A stretch of 64,000 bases of DNA, taken from contig CAXSCR010000011.1 of assembly GCA_964235605.1 (NCBI GenBank), positions 22,313 through 86,312 on the forward strand. Direction: 5' to 3'. Of this stretch, positions 33,819 through 42,795 are shown in pieces. The notes beneath the pieces were generated by a model, which made no database searches, was not told where the DNA came from, and saw nothing but the letters and a program-made list of their open reading frames with translations. The stretch's first letter is position 1. Each line of letters opens with the position of its first letter. The DNA is from DATCRE01 sp964235605 (GTDB lineage Bacteria > Bacteroidota > Bacteroidia > Cytophagales > Cyclobacteriaceae). Position numbers and translations under genes: made by a program.

Positions 33819-34208
33819 TTATTTTACATACATGTTTTGCCTTTTCGGATCTAATGCGCGTTGTACTTCGTCCAGTAAAGCCTGGGGTTCGAATGGTTTA
33901 ACCAAGTAATTAAAAGCTCCGAGTTCTAGACACTGTTTACGTTTCGCAGAATCTTCAAAACCCGAAAGCATTATTACTGGTATATTCTTAAACAACCCGC
34001 TGCTACTTAAGTTCTCTAATAATTCTATGCCATCTAGGGATGGCATTTTGATATCAGAAATTATTAAGTCTGGGATGTTCCTATCAGAGAGCCACGACAA
34101 TGCCTCCATTCCGTTGTTCATAATAATAACTTCGTACTTATTATGCAGGATTTTCTCTAAAAGCCAGCATAAAGGACTGTCATCTTCAATGACTAATACC
34201 TTCTTCAT
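33819..34208 (-). CDS. Single-domain response regulator (CheY-like)
   Basis: The protein has 129 residues, one receiver domain and no output domain. Acidic residues in VLVIEDDSP, the phospho-acceptor Asp in LIISDIKMPSLDG, the Ser in VIMLSGFED and the Lys in YLVKPFEPQ are all present, so it should be phosphorylatable. No histidine kinase is encoded in the window. It sits one nucleotide upstream of the sugar transferase whose N-terminus is a degenerate receiver, so it may regulate that enzyme by direct contact (inference). Confidence 0.9.
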   Translation of the reverse strand: MKKVLVIEDDSPLCWLLEKILHNKYEVIIMNNGMEALSWLSDRNIPDLIISDIKMPSLDGIELLENLSSSGLFKNIPVIMLSGFEDSAKRKQCLELGAFNYLVKPFEPQALLDEVQRALDPKRQNMYVK

Positions 34209-34416
34209 TGGTATAAAATTTAAATACCTAATTACGCCACTTTAAAGAACCAATTAAAAATGTGGGTGTACTTTAAAGCCATTCACTTACAGACTTAACA
34301 AAGTTAGTCAATATTCAGGTTAAAGGTAACCTGGATTTTCAAAATTATCCAAAAGATTGAACCGCTTCTAGTGAAACGATTAATCTCTACCTATTAATTG
34401 AAGAACGTTATACTGT

Positions 34417-35547
34417 TTAAGAAGTCCTAAAATATTGTGCCATGAACAGGTTGATAGTTGCTTTTCTATCTATCTTCTCAGTATTTGTAAAAATAAATTT
34501 AGGACATGTAAGAATTTCTTTTGGAACCAGGTATTTCGAAATCGATTGTTTCAACTTTGCTAATACATTTCCCCAGTTTTCATCGGCTTTTCCCTCTGTA
34601 ATTAAGATAAGTTTATTACCCAATGATGCGTCGGGAATTCCATGAATAAGGAACTTTTGTGTTATCTTATAAGAGCTGGCTATTTTTTCAAGTAATGCTT
34701 CTATTTCGTCAGGAATGACTTTAATGCCGCCTGTAATTATTATATTATCCCAACGGCCAAGCCATAGAAATCTATGGTCGTCTATAATTTCTACAACATC
34801 ATTTGTAGTTATCTTTTCAGTCAAATATGGGGATTCTATAACTAAGCATTGTCGGTCGTCTAGGTGAATTTTTATACCGGGTAAAACTTTGAAGAAATGT
34901 TCCGGTGAAGGTCCATTCAACCGTTGTAGTGCAATGTGTGATACAGTTTCTGTCATGCCATACGTTGCAAAAACAGGTGCATTAATTTTGTTCAATGAGT
35001 TTTTAATTGAAGCATTAATGGCGGCACCTCCAATAAGTATAGCCTTAGTATGGTCTAATTGGGATAAGTGCTCATTGGACTTTAAAATGGCCTCAATTTG
35101 CAATGGTACTAGTGCGATAAAATGAAAAGTGTTTGTGTTTTTTGCCAATGGATTGGACGTTGGATCAACAGCAACTATTTTCATATTACCGGTTAGCGCC
35201 CTTGCTAACATCATTTTCCCTGCAATGTAATTTGTATTAAGACATACAAACGCAATATCTTCCTTACCAAGCCCCAGAGCAACTATCGTCATGCGTGCGC
35301 TGTGCTCCATTTGCTGACGTGTAATGATTATTTTTTTTGGTAAACCTGTTGAACCACTGGTATTGATTGTAAAGCGTTCTGTATGGGTTAACCAGGCCTT
35401 AATAAACGCAATCGTTTGATCCTCAAATTCAGAATGTGTAGAAATATCTCCCGAAAGTATGTCTTGGATTTCTACAACTCTTCCGTTGAGTAAAAGGGAT
35501 TTACATGAATACGTTAAATCACTCACATAATACGCGTTTGATAGCAT
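34417..35547 (-). CDS. menE: o-Succinylbenzoate-CoA ligase (MenE)
   Basis: The protein has 376 residues, short for an ANL-superfamily adenylating enzyme because the N-terminal subdomain is reduced. The P-loop-like adenylate motif is TINTSGSTGLPKKIIITRQQ. ATYGMTETVSHIAL and RWDNIIITGGIKVIPDEIE provide the other family cores. It activates o-succinylbenzoate to its CoA thioester in menaquinone synthesis. The start overlaps the menB stop by one base (TAATG). menC, often next to menE, is absent here. The 208-nt space downstream holds a 7-bp hairpin (34316-34333) without a T-tract. Confidence 0.88.
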   Translation of the reverse strand: MLSNAYYVSDLTYSCKSLLLNGRVVEIQDILSGDISTHSEFEDQTIAFIKAWLTHTERFTINTSGSTGLPKKIIITRQQMEHSARMTIVALGLGKEDIAFVCLNTNYIAGKMMLARALTGNMKIVAVDPTSNPLAKNTNTFHFIALVPLQIEAILKSNEHLSQLDHTKAILIGGAAINASIKNSLNKINAPVFATYGMTETVSHIALQRLNGPSPEHFFKVLPGIKIHLDDRQCLVIESPYLTEKITTNDVVEIIDDHRFLWLGRWDNIIITGGIKVIPDEIEALLEKIASSYKITQKFLIHGIPDASLGNKLILITEGKADENWGNVLAKLKQSISKYLVPKEILTCPKFIFTNTEKIDRKATINLFMAQYFRTS

Positions 35548-36371
35548 TATGGGAATTTTGGATACTTAGAAAAATCGGGATCGCGCTTTTCAAGAAACGC
35601 ATTTTTTCCCTCTTTCGCTTCTTCGCTTAAATAATATAAAAGTGTCGCGTTTCCTGCTAGTTCTTGAATTCCCGCTTGCCCATCTAATTCCGCATTGAAA
35701 GAACTCTTCAGCATACGCAACGCTAGCGGACTTTTTAGAATTATTTTATTGGCCCATTCCACGTATGTTTCTTCAAGCATATCTAAGGGTACCACTTTGT
35801 TTACTAATCCCATATCTAGCGCTTCTTTTGCATCGTACTGATCGCACAGAAACCAAATTTCTCGTGCTTTCTTTTGACCAACTATACGCGCCAAATAAGA
35901 AGCACCAAATCCACCATCAAAGCTGCCCACTTTTGGGCCTGTTTGCCCAAACCGCGCATTTTCAGCTGCAATGGTGAGATCACACACTACGTGTAAAACG
36001 TGGCCACCACCAATCGCCCATCCGGCAACGGCTGCAATTACAGGTTTAGGAATTGAACGTATTATTTTTTGAAGATCAAGTACATTTAAGCGAGGTATTG
36101 AATCACCGCCGATATAACCGCCATGACCTCTTACACTTTGATCGCCACCACTGCAAAATGCTTTACCACCTTCGCCAGTAAGTATAATTACACGAATATC
36201 AGCATCCTCACGACAGATGTTCATCGCATCTATCATTTCGGTTACAGTAAGTGGCGTAAATGCATTGTGCACTTCGGGCCTGTTTATACTTATGCGGGCG
36301 ATGCCATTGTATTTATGAAATAGAATTTCTTTATACTGAATAACTGTTTCCCAAGGATATTTATAGGTCAT
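35547..36371 (-). CDS. menB: 1,4-Dihydroxy-2-naphthoyl-CoA synthase (MenB)
   Basis: The protein has 274 residues, the full length of the family (crotonase fold). Marks are FCSGGDQSVRGHGGY, AGWAIGGGHVLHVVCDL and RFGQTGPKVGSFDGGFGASY. The QTG in the last block is what bicarbonate-dependent (type I) enzymes carry (family knowledge, not tested). It closes the naphthoate ring from o-succinylbenzoyl-CoA. It overlaps menD by 11 nt and menE by 1 nt. Confidence 0.93.
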   Translation of the reverse strand: MTYKYPWETVIQYKEILFHKYNGIARISINRPEVHNAFTPLTVTEMIDAMNICREDADIRVIILTGEGGKAFCSGGDQSVRGHGGYIGGDSIPRLNVLDLQKIIRSIPKPVIAAVAGWAIGGGHVLHVVCDLTIAAENARFGQTGPKVGSFDGGFGASYLARIVGQKKAREIWFLCDQYDAKEALDMGLVNKVVPLDMLEETYVEWANKIILKSPLALRMLKSSFNAELDGQAGIQELAGNATLLYYLSEEAKEGKNAFLEKRDPDFSKYPKFP

Positions 36372-38091
36372 AACAATCTTTTATTTGCTGTTTAAAATTA
36401 TCAAATATGTTTTTGTTTGTAGCTGCGTTTGATTCTAATTCTAGAATTTTTGTATTTCCATCAAAGTCAAAAAAGTCTTTAAGTAAATTTTTTAGTTTAC
36501 GTCTATTATCAAGTTTCAAATACGCAAACTCAAAGTCCTCACACAGCTTTTTAGCTGTAAGCTTTTGTTTAGTGACAAAGTATTCATCAGATTCTGGTAC
36601 TGATGCAGGCCCATCAATCATTTTAAAGATTAAGCCACCATGATTATTAAGTAAAACAATACGTAAGTTTGGCAACGGATAATTGTGCCAGAAAGCATTT
36701 CTATCGTAGAAAAATGCAAGGTCGCCTGTTATAAGAATATTGGCATTATCGTTTGTAAGGCAATGGCCTACCGCTGTGCTTGAGCATCCATCAATTCCGC
36801 TTGTTCCTCTATTAGAATAAACTTTGACATTATTCTTATGGGCTTCAAGTCCAATTAAATTTCCATAACGTACACTCATGCTGTTTGCCAGATGTAGATT
36901 GCAATTTGTAGGAAGATTTTTTAAGACTTCATATACAACTTCTAATTCTGCTAATTCACTTTGCGGAAAGAAGTTTTCGATACTTCGAATTACTTTACGC
37001 TCAGCAATCTCCCATAGTTTTTGGTAGTTGTTTTGTTTTTGACTTTCAAAATTCTCAATCGATGATATGGAAGTAAGAAAATCAAAGAAGGAGCGAGGGG
37101 CTATATGAAATATTTGGGTAATACTCTGAAATGGATCGGCCGCTACTCCTGCTGGTTGAATATGCCAATGTGCTTTAGGTGTATGCTTTCGCAGAAAGAG
37201 TTTTAAATGTTTTGATAGAACGGATTTACCAAATGTGATTAATAAGTCTGGTTGCAAACTTTTTTTTACACTTTCTTTTGCTTGTTCTAAAAAAATATCA
37301 GCATGCCGCACTAGGTTTTCGATAGGGTGCAGATTTGTAATAATATCACCCGTTATGGGGATGTGATGATGTTTGTTAAAACTGTTTAGCGCATGAATAA
37401 ATTGGTCATCATAGTCATATTGCCCGCCAACAATTAGAATCTTAGTATACTTTGGCCACGCGGCTTTAATATCTTTTTTCTGCTCTTCTGATAAGTCATA
37501 AGATGCATGTTGCTCACGCATGACTCTTATATTGTCTGTAAAGACAATAGTTTCATTTTTATCAGGATAAAGCGGTTCACGAAACGGCGCATTGATATGC
37601 ACAGGGCCACATGGTTCTTGTAATGATAAATTGATGGCATCGTTTACAATTCTATTAATTGCCCATAAGCTGTCATGATGATCATAATCTTGCGGAAGTT
37701 GGAAGGACTTCTTTACATGTTTTCCGAAAATTTCCATTTGGTGAATGGTCTGACCGTCATGTTGCGCAATCCATTCTGAGGGTCTGTCTGCAGTAAATAT
37801 AATCAGTGGAACTTGGCTGAAATAAGCTTCTGCTATGGCGGGTGCAAAATTATAGACAGCTGTTCCTGAAGTGCAAAGTAAAATAGCGGGTTGGAGTGTT
37901 TGTTGTGCGATGCCTAATGCTATAAAAGCGGCGCTTCTTTCGTCACTAAATGTACGTGTGTTTATCTTTGGGTGTCTTACAAAAGCTAGTGCTAATGGAG
38001 CACAGCGTGAGCCTGGACATAGTACAGCTTGGTTAATATTTTTTGCAGCGCAAAGTTCTGCAATGTCGTAAATAGGTTGGTACCTGCTCAT
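36361..38091 (-). CDS. menD: SEPHCHC synthase (MenD), thiamine-diphosphate dependent
   Basis: The protein has 576 residues. N-terminal motifs are LCPGSRCAPLALAF and FSDERSAAFIALGIA, and the thiamine-diphosphate domain has SNRGTSGIDGCSSTAVGH and ITGDLAFFYDRNAF. It joins isochorismate and 2-oxoglutarate in the first committed step of the classical menaquinone route. It lies 47 nt downstream of menF and overlaps menB by 11 nt, so it belongs to the five-gene operon. Confidence 0.92.
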   Translation of the reverse strand: MSRYQPIYDIAELCAAKNINQAVLCPGSRCAPLALAFVRHPKINTRTFSDERSAAFIALGIAQQTLQPAILLCTSGTAVYNFAPAIAEAYFSQVPLIIFTADRPSEWIAQHDGQTIHQMEIFGKHVKKSFQLPQDYDHHDSLWAINRIVNDAINLSLQEPCGPVHINAPFREPLYPDKNETIVFTDNIRVMREQHASYDLSEEQKKDIKAAWPKYTKILIVGGQYDYDDQFIHALNSFNKHHHIPITGDIITNLHPIENLVRHADIFLEQAKESVKKSLQPDLLITFGKSVLSKHLKLFLRKHTPKAHWHIQPAGVAADPFQSITQIFHIAPRSFFDFLTSISSIENFESQKQNNYQKLWEIAERKVIRSIENFFPQSELAELEVVYEVLKNLPTNCNLHLANSMSVRYGNLIGLEAHKNNVKVYSNRGTSGIDGCSSTAVGHCLTNDNANILITGDLAFFYDRNAFWHNYPLPNLRIVLLNNHGGLIFKMIDGPASVPESDEYFVTKQKLTAKKLCEDFEFAYLKLDNRRKLKNLLKDFFDFDGNTKILELESNAATNKNIFDNFKQQIKDCYDL

Positions 38092-38138
38092 CAGTTACTA
38101 ATAGGATAGGTGCTCATGACGCAATATAGCATTGTACG

Positions 38139-39335
38139 TCATTCAATAATAACACTTAAAAGTGTATTCAATTTAAGTTCAGTTTCATTCCATTCTTCTT
38201 CAGGAATAGAATCGCCTGTAATGCCTGCTCCAGCATATAGGATAGCATGTTTGCTAAATAATTGCATGCAGCGAATATTTACAAAAATGCTTGTGTTGTT
38301 ATTCATGTTTACGGGACCAAGATACCCTGAATAGAATTCACGGTCATAGCCTTCGTTATTTTTTATAAAACTCAACGCTGCTTCTAAGGGCATTCCGCAA
38401 ACGGCGGAAGTGGGATGTAGTAACTGCAGCATAGTTGAACCAAGCAATGGAAGATTGGTGGTTTTTATATCAACAGTAAAGTCTGATTTTAGATGCATTA
38501 AATTTCCGGCTACTACTGTTTTTGGTCCGTGTTCTTCATATTCACGAAGTCTTATTTTTTTAAAGCAGCTAATAATGTAGCGTCCGACAAGCGCTTGTTC
38601 TTCAATTTCTTTTTGCGTCCAGGCAACTGATTTTAAATTTATTTGGTCGTGATAGGCTTTGGTGCCGGCAAGTGCCACTGTTTTGAAAATGGTTTTATCT
38701 TGAAGACACATCAACACTTCCGGAGTTGCTCCAAGCCAGCTTCCTACGCCTGGAATGCGGACAAAGGAAACCAACGCATTTGGATAGGTGTTACAAAGTT
38801 TTTGAAAAACCTTAAGTACATTGAAGTCATAGGCTAATGTAATTAACTTGGTTCTTGAAATGACTACTTTTTCAAACGTGCCTGTTTCAATTCCATGTAG
38901 GCTGCTGGTAACTATATCTTTAAAAAATGATTGATCTGTTTCACTCGTTTCAGAGTTGGCGTGATTTAGCGTGCTTAATGTTTTTAGGGCGTATTTATAA
39001 TTATCCTTTAACCAACTATCCCCATCCTGGCCTGAAGCTATTCGTGATGATTTTATTTCTCCGGCATCGAAAGAAAAGGATAAGTCGGTAGGTAAAAAAA
39101 CGCTTTCTTTATCTTTATCATAAGGTGCAAAAATAAATCCTTCAGACAACTCTTCTATCCGATAATCCCTCTTAACAAATTGATGCTTATGTGATAGAAT
39201 GATGTGTTTGCAAGTTTGGTTAGGCAAACGCCATAGTGCAATTGAAAAATTGTTATCTGCACCATAATTTAATAGAAAAGAGAGTAATTCAGATTCTGAT
39301 AGTTTTTCAGCTTTGGCTGAAGTAGATGTGCTCAT
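38139..39335 (-). CDS. menF: Isochorismate synthase (MenF type)
   Basis: The protein has 398 residues from ATG 39335. The frame extends to TTG 39359, overlapping the previous stop, but the ATG starts 20 nt after that stop and is preferred. The chorismate-binding domain shows FEKVVISRTKLI, SWLGATPEVLMCL, HPTSAVCGMPLEAAL and EFYSGYLGP. It converts chorismate to isochorismate. A siderophore role is unlikely given menD, menB and menE directly downstream. Confidence 0.9.
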   Translation of the reverse strand: MSTSTSAKAEKLSESELLSFLLNYGADNNFSIALWRLPNQTCKHIILSHKHQFVKRDYRIEELSEGFIFAPYDKDKESVFLPTDLSFSFDAGEIKSSRIASGQDGDSWLKDNYKYALKTLSTLNHANSETSETDQSFFKDIVTSSLHGIETGTFEKVVISRTKLITLAYDFNVLKVFQKLCNTYPNALVSFVRIPGVGSWLGATPEVLMCLQDKTIFKTVALAGTKAYHDQINLKSVAWTQKEIEEQALVGRYIISCFKKIRLREYEEHGPKTVVAGNLMHLKSDFTVDIKTTNLPLLGSTMLQLLHPTSAVCGMPLEAALSFIKNNEGYDREFYSGYLGPVNMNNNTSIFVNIRCMQLFSKHAILYAGAGITGDSIPEEEWNETELKLNTLLSVIIE

Positions 39336-39355
39336 TGTCAGGCGTAAATCTTCTA

Positions 39356-39784
39356 TCAAATTTTCTTATCTAGTACGGCTATAGTAATTCTACTTACGCA
39401 CACTAATTCATCTTGTTCGTCTGTAATTTTGATTTCCCAAACTTGTGTTTTCTTTCCAACATGTAAAGGTTTTGCAGTTCCTGAAACAAACCCACTGCGG
39501 ACACCGCGTAAGTGATTTGCATTTATCTCCAGCCCAACACAAAATTGTTTTGTGGTATCGATGCAACATGTCGCGGCAACGCTACCTAACGTTTCTGCTA
39601 AGGCAACAGATGCCCCGCCGTGCAGTAGGCCCATGGGTTGATGTGTTCGTTTATCTACGGGCATTTTAGCTACGAGGAAATCATCACCAACGGCTGTAAA
39701 CACAATGCCGATAGCCTCAGCCAATGTATTTTTTGCAAAACTATTGAGTGTTTCAATGTTTACTTCCGACTTAAAAATTCCCAT
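39356..39784 (-). CDS. Hotdog-fold thioesterase, probable DHNA-CoA thioesterase
   Basis: The protein has 142 residues of the PaaI/YdiI-like hotdog family. The block MGLLHGGASVALAETLGSVA contains the catalytic acid and the HGG motif, and FCVGLEINANHLRGVRSG follows. Such enzymes hydrolyse aryl-CoA thioesters. As the first gene of the men operon it most likely releases 1,4-dihydroxy-2-naphthoate from its CoA ester (the MenI role, inferred from context). It is divergent from the histidine phosphatase gene. Confidence 0.82.
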   Translation of the reverse strand: MGIFKSEVNIETLNSFAKNTLAEAIGIVFTAVGDDFLVAKMPVDKRTHQPMGLLHGGASVALAETLGSVAATCCIDTTKQFCVGLEINANHLRGVRSGFVSGTAKPLHVGKKTQVWEIKITDEQDELVCVSRITIAVLDKKI

Positions 39785-39852
39785 GCAATACTTATTAGGT
39801 AATCGTTATTTCTATACATACACAAACAATATTTGCCAAACTATAAGGTGAG

Positions 39853-39886
39853 TTGGACAATAACTGGTAGCGATTAGCTATACTTG
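39853..39886 (+). promoter_or_regulatory. Possible promoter of the histidine phosphatase gene
   Basis: TATACTTG at 39879-39886 differs by one base from TAnnTTTG. A TTGG lies at 39853-39856, but the 22-nt spacer is longer than the usual 19. The start would give a leader of about 15 nt before TTG 39907. Confidence 0.28.
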
Positions 39887-39906
39887 CGCCCAAAAATAAC
39901 GGAAAA

Positions 39907-40530
39907 TTGAGCAGCAAAAAAATTTACCTGGTACGCCACGGACAGACAGATTTTAACCTTAGGGGTATCGTACAAGGAAGTGGAGTGGATAGTGATCTCA
40001 ATGATTATGGCAGGGCCCAAGCCAAGGCTTTCTATGAAATGTATCGCCACATTCCGTTTGATAGAGTCTACACATCCGTTTTAAAAAGGAGCCAGCAATC
40101 CGTTGAAGCCTTTGTAGAACTTGGGGTATCAACTAAGGCGCTTATCGGCTTAAATGAAATAAGCTGGGGTACAAAGGAAGGTCATTCTATAACACCTGAA
40201 GAAGATGCCTATTACCATTACATGATAACACAGTGGCAGGAAGGCAACACATCACATAAAATTGAGGATGGTGAAAGTCCTGACGACGTGGTTGTGCGAA
40301 TGAAGCCCGCCGTTGACTACATCCTTAATCAATCACACGAAAAGACGATTTTAGTTTGTATGCACGGAAGGGCAATTAGGATACTGCTATGCTATCTTCT
40401 TAATTTGTCTTTAAAGAACATGGATACGTTCGAACACCAAAACCTTGGTCTCTATTTATTGGATTACACCGATTCTAAATTCACTATTGAGAAATATAAT
40501 GATGGCGCTCACTTGGCCTTATTAAGTTGA
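39907..40530 (+). CDS. Histidine phosphatase family protein (phosphoglycerate mutase-like)
   Basis: The protein has 207 residues. The catalytic IYLVRHGQTDFN lies at the N-terminus. A glutamate-containing NEISWGTKEGH sits mid-protein, and the second histidine is in LVCMHGRAIRILL. The family includes mutases and many phosphatases, and the substrate cannot be named. The only reasonable start is TTG at 39907, since no in-frame ATG lies nearby. Its 3' end overlaps the convergent TPR gene by 22 nt. Confidence 0.85.
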   Translation: MSSKKIYLVRHGQTDFNLRGIVQGSGVDSDLNDYGRAQAKAFYEMYRHIPFDRVYTSVLKRSQQSVEAFVELGVSTKALIGLNEISWGTKEGHSITPEEDAYYHYMITQWQEGNTSHKIEDGESPDDVVVRMKPAVDYILNQSHEKTILVCMHGRAIRILLCYLLNLSLKNMDTFEHQNLGLYLLDYTDSKFTIEKYNDGAHLALLS

Positions 40531-41996
40531 CTAAGTGCAGATTTCGCTTTGCTATCGATGCTGTTTTTATATTCGTGCTTTTTGTAGGTTAATGCTTTTT
40601 CAAAATAAGTAGTCGCTGAGGCAGTATCGTTATTATTCAACGCAAGGTAGCCCAATTGCAAACACGAATTCGGCGCGAAATACCATGCATCTTCGCCATT
40701 CATATCTATGGTTTGCTGGTAGAATAACTTTGCCGCAGCTTGATTCTTTTTGTGCGCTAGTCTTGCTTTACGATAATAGTATTCAACCTTATCACGTCTG
40801 GTAGGGATGTTGGCTGGAGTAATTGATTCTAAAATATTTTTGGCTTCGTTATAATACCCGCCATCAGTGTAAAATCTAGCCTTCGTTAAACTAAGATGAG
40901 GATATTCACTTTCTGCTAGACTTTTTGCAGCGTACTTGTCTGCTTCCGTAATTTCTTTACCTAAAGTTTTAGCTGTCATAAAAGTAACTTTAGCATCATT
41001 GCTGTTGCCATTTAGTAAATAGCAAAGTCCAATTTTATAATGTGCGTCCTTTAGGTAGTTTTGCCCCTTGTTATGCTGAACAAACCAATGGTAAGATGTA
41101 ATTGAATTCAAATAATCGGCTTTGTGTAGATAAACTTCGCCCATTAGATAGTATGCATAATAGATAGGCAGACCTATATCTTGACTTGTTAGCTTAGTTA
41201 ATAGTGTTAATGCATTTTCGCTTTGCGAATTTTTAATTGCTAGCGATGCTCCTATGAAAAGGGCAAGCCTGTTATTTGGGTGGTGTTCAAGTATTTTGTT
41301 TATCTCAACTACCGCTATATCTGCTTTTTGTAAGACGAATGCTTGCACTAAGGCATGGAGAAGTTCTTCTTCAAAAGCGAGGGGAGAATCGTTTAGCTGT
41401 ATAGATTCCATTTCTTGTAATCCGAATTTAATTGAGCCTTGCATACCTAACAAGCTTAGCACCCAGTCATATTTTTCAGGAACTGATCCAATAATGACAT
41501 CAAGCAAGCCGGCTGTTTTGTTAATTGCGAGAAATTTAGGAAAGGATTTTTTGCAGTCTTGAACAATATTATAGGCATCTCGAAGATTTAATGCGGCGTC
41601 AAACTCGTGTCCGAATTTTAAATAGACAAACATCCAGTGGAGGTGAACTTCGGCTTGTAGAAAGTACTCATCAGGAGTTGACGATTTAATTTTTCTATCT
41701 AATCGATTTTTAAATAATGGTTCGTATTCTGAGAACTTTTGCCCGTCTTCCGTCACTAGCAGCTCTAAAGCTTGAGCAAGTGATGCAACATAATGCTCTT
41801 GAACTGTTTTAGGCTGAGAAACCATTTCAAGCGCTTCTTTAATTTGTAAATTAAGCGTCAGGTTATAGGCTTCAAAGGTCTTAGCATCAAATTGCCATTG
41901 CTGAGCTCTTAAAGCGTTGCTAAAAACAAGACACAAAAAAAAGCAAGCGATTAAGCCTGCTTTTAAATTGGGTATGATGTGTACTTTTTTATTCAA
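40509..41996 (-). CDS. Secreted or periplasmic TPR protein
   Basis: The protein has 495 residues from a TTG start at 41996. The N-terminal hydrophobic stretch AGLIACFFLCLVFSNAL, followed by RAQQ, is a signal peptide. The rest is helical with tetratricopeptide-like units, for example YYAYYLMGEVYLHKADYLNS, DAHYKIGLCYLLNGNSNDA and YYRKARLAHKKNQAAAKLFY. A scaffold role is likely; no partner is indicated. It overlaps the upstream coiled-coil gene by 8 nt and the convergent phosphatase by 22 nt. Confidence 0.78.
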   Translation of the reverse strand: MNKKVHIIPNLKAGLIACFFLCLVFSNALRAQQWQFDAKTFEAYNLTLNLQIKEALEMVSQPKTVQEHYVASLAQALELLVTEDGQKFSEYEPLFKNRLDRKIKSSTPDEYFLQAEVHLHWMFVYLKFGHEFDAALNLRDAYNIVQDCKKSFPKFLAINKTAGLLDVIIGSVPEKYDWVLSLLGMQGSIKFGLQEMESIQLNDSPLAFEEELLHALVQAFVLQKADIAVVEINKILEHHPNNRLALFIGASLAIKNSQSENALTLLTKLTSQDIGLPIYYAYYLMGEVYLHKADYLNSITSYHWFVQHNKGQNYLKDAHYKIGLCYLLNGNSNDAKVTFMTAKTLGKEITEADKYAAKSLAESEYPHLSLTKARFYTDGGYYNEAKNILESITPANIPTRRDKVEYYYRKARLAHKKNQAAAKLFYQQTIDMNGEDAWYFAPNSCLQLGYLALNNNDTASATTYFEKALTYKKHEYKNSIDSKAKSALSQLNKAK

Positions 41997-42792
41997 CTTT
42001 CTTTCTTCTGTTGGGAACTACGATAGGAGTCTTAGCACTCTTAGGCTTATCGCCTTCATCCAATGAATCCATATCAACGTCTGCTAATATACGGCCTGAA
42101 TGCTCATCGATAACAATTTTTTTCTTTTCGCGGATTTCGGCGATTTTTTGAGGTGGAATTACAATGTTACAACCTTCGGCTGCGCCACGTACTACACGAA
42201 CCACGGCAAGACCGTTAGATAAGCTAGTACGAAGTCGTTCGTAATACTTTAAAAGCTTCTCTTCTATCTTTTTGCTCGCCTTTTCACGTTCAGCCAGCAA
42301 TCTCTTCTCTTCTTCTTGACTTTCGGCAAGAATGTCATTTAACTCTTTCTTCTTGATATTAAGATGTTCAGCACGTTCTTGAACCTGGGCTGATGTCTTT
42401 TCAACATCATCTTTTTTGGTCAAGATTTGTTCCTTGGCTTCTTTTGATTTCTTTTCGCAGATCTGAATTTCTAACTCTTGAAGTTCAACTTCCTTAGTTA
42501 TAGCATCAAATTCGCGGTTATTTCTAACGTTTTTCTGCTGTTCTGTATATTTCTTGATAAGCTTCTCAGCTTCCTTTGCACCTTCTTTATTCTTTTTTAT
42601 TCCTTCTTCAAGTTCTTTTTGCTCAGCCTCAAACCGTGTCAATCTAGTCTTATAGCCTTCAATTTCATCTTCAAGGTCCTGAACTTCATCTGGCAGGTCT
42701 CCTCTTAATTTTCTGAGCTCATCAATTTTAGTATCAATGAATTGGAGTTTTACGAGTGCTTCGAGCTTTTGAGAGATTGATTGATTTTCCAT
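41989..42792 (-). CDS. Coiled-coil protein with degenerate C4 zinc-ribbon domain
   Basis: The protein has 267 residues. Residues about 10-185 are a long, highly charged coiled coil. The C-terminal domain has the frame of the zinc-ribbon family found next to Nif3 genes, but VVRGAAEGCNIVIPPQ and KIVIDEHSGRILADVD keep only one of the four expected cysteines. Zinc binding is therefore doubtful. The family is conserved but poorly understood; nucleic-acid or secretion-related roles have been proposed. It begins 3 nt after the Nif3-like stop. Confidence 0.8.
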   Translation of the reverse strand: MENQSISQKLEALVKLQFIDTKIDELRKLRGDLPDEVQDLEDEIEGYKTRLTRFEAEQKELEEGIKKNKEGAKEAEKLIKKYTEQQKNVRNNREFDAITKEVELQELEIQICEKKSKEAKEQILTKKDDVEKTSAQVQERAEHLNIKKKELNDILAESQEEEKRLLAEREKASKKIEEKLLKYYERLRTSLSNGLAVVRVVRGAAEGCNIVIPPQKIAEIREKKKIVIDEHSGRILADVDMDSLDEGDKPKSAKTPIVVPNRRKKVE

Positions 42793-42795
42793 TCT

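Noticed and set aside
34316..34333. 7-bp hairpin (CAGGTTA-AAGG-TAACCTG) between menE and the response regulator as a terminator
   Set aside because: There is no T-tract on either strand and it lies 84 nt after the menE stop, so it is mentioned only under menE.
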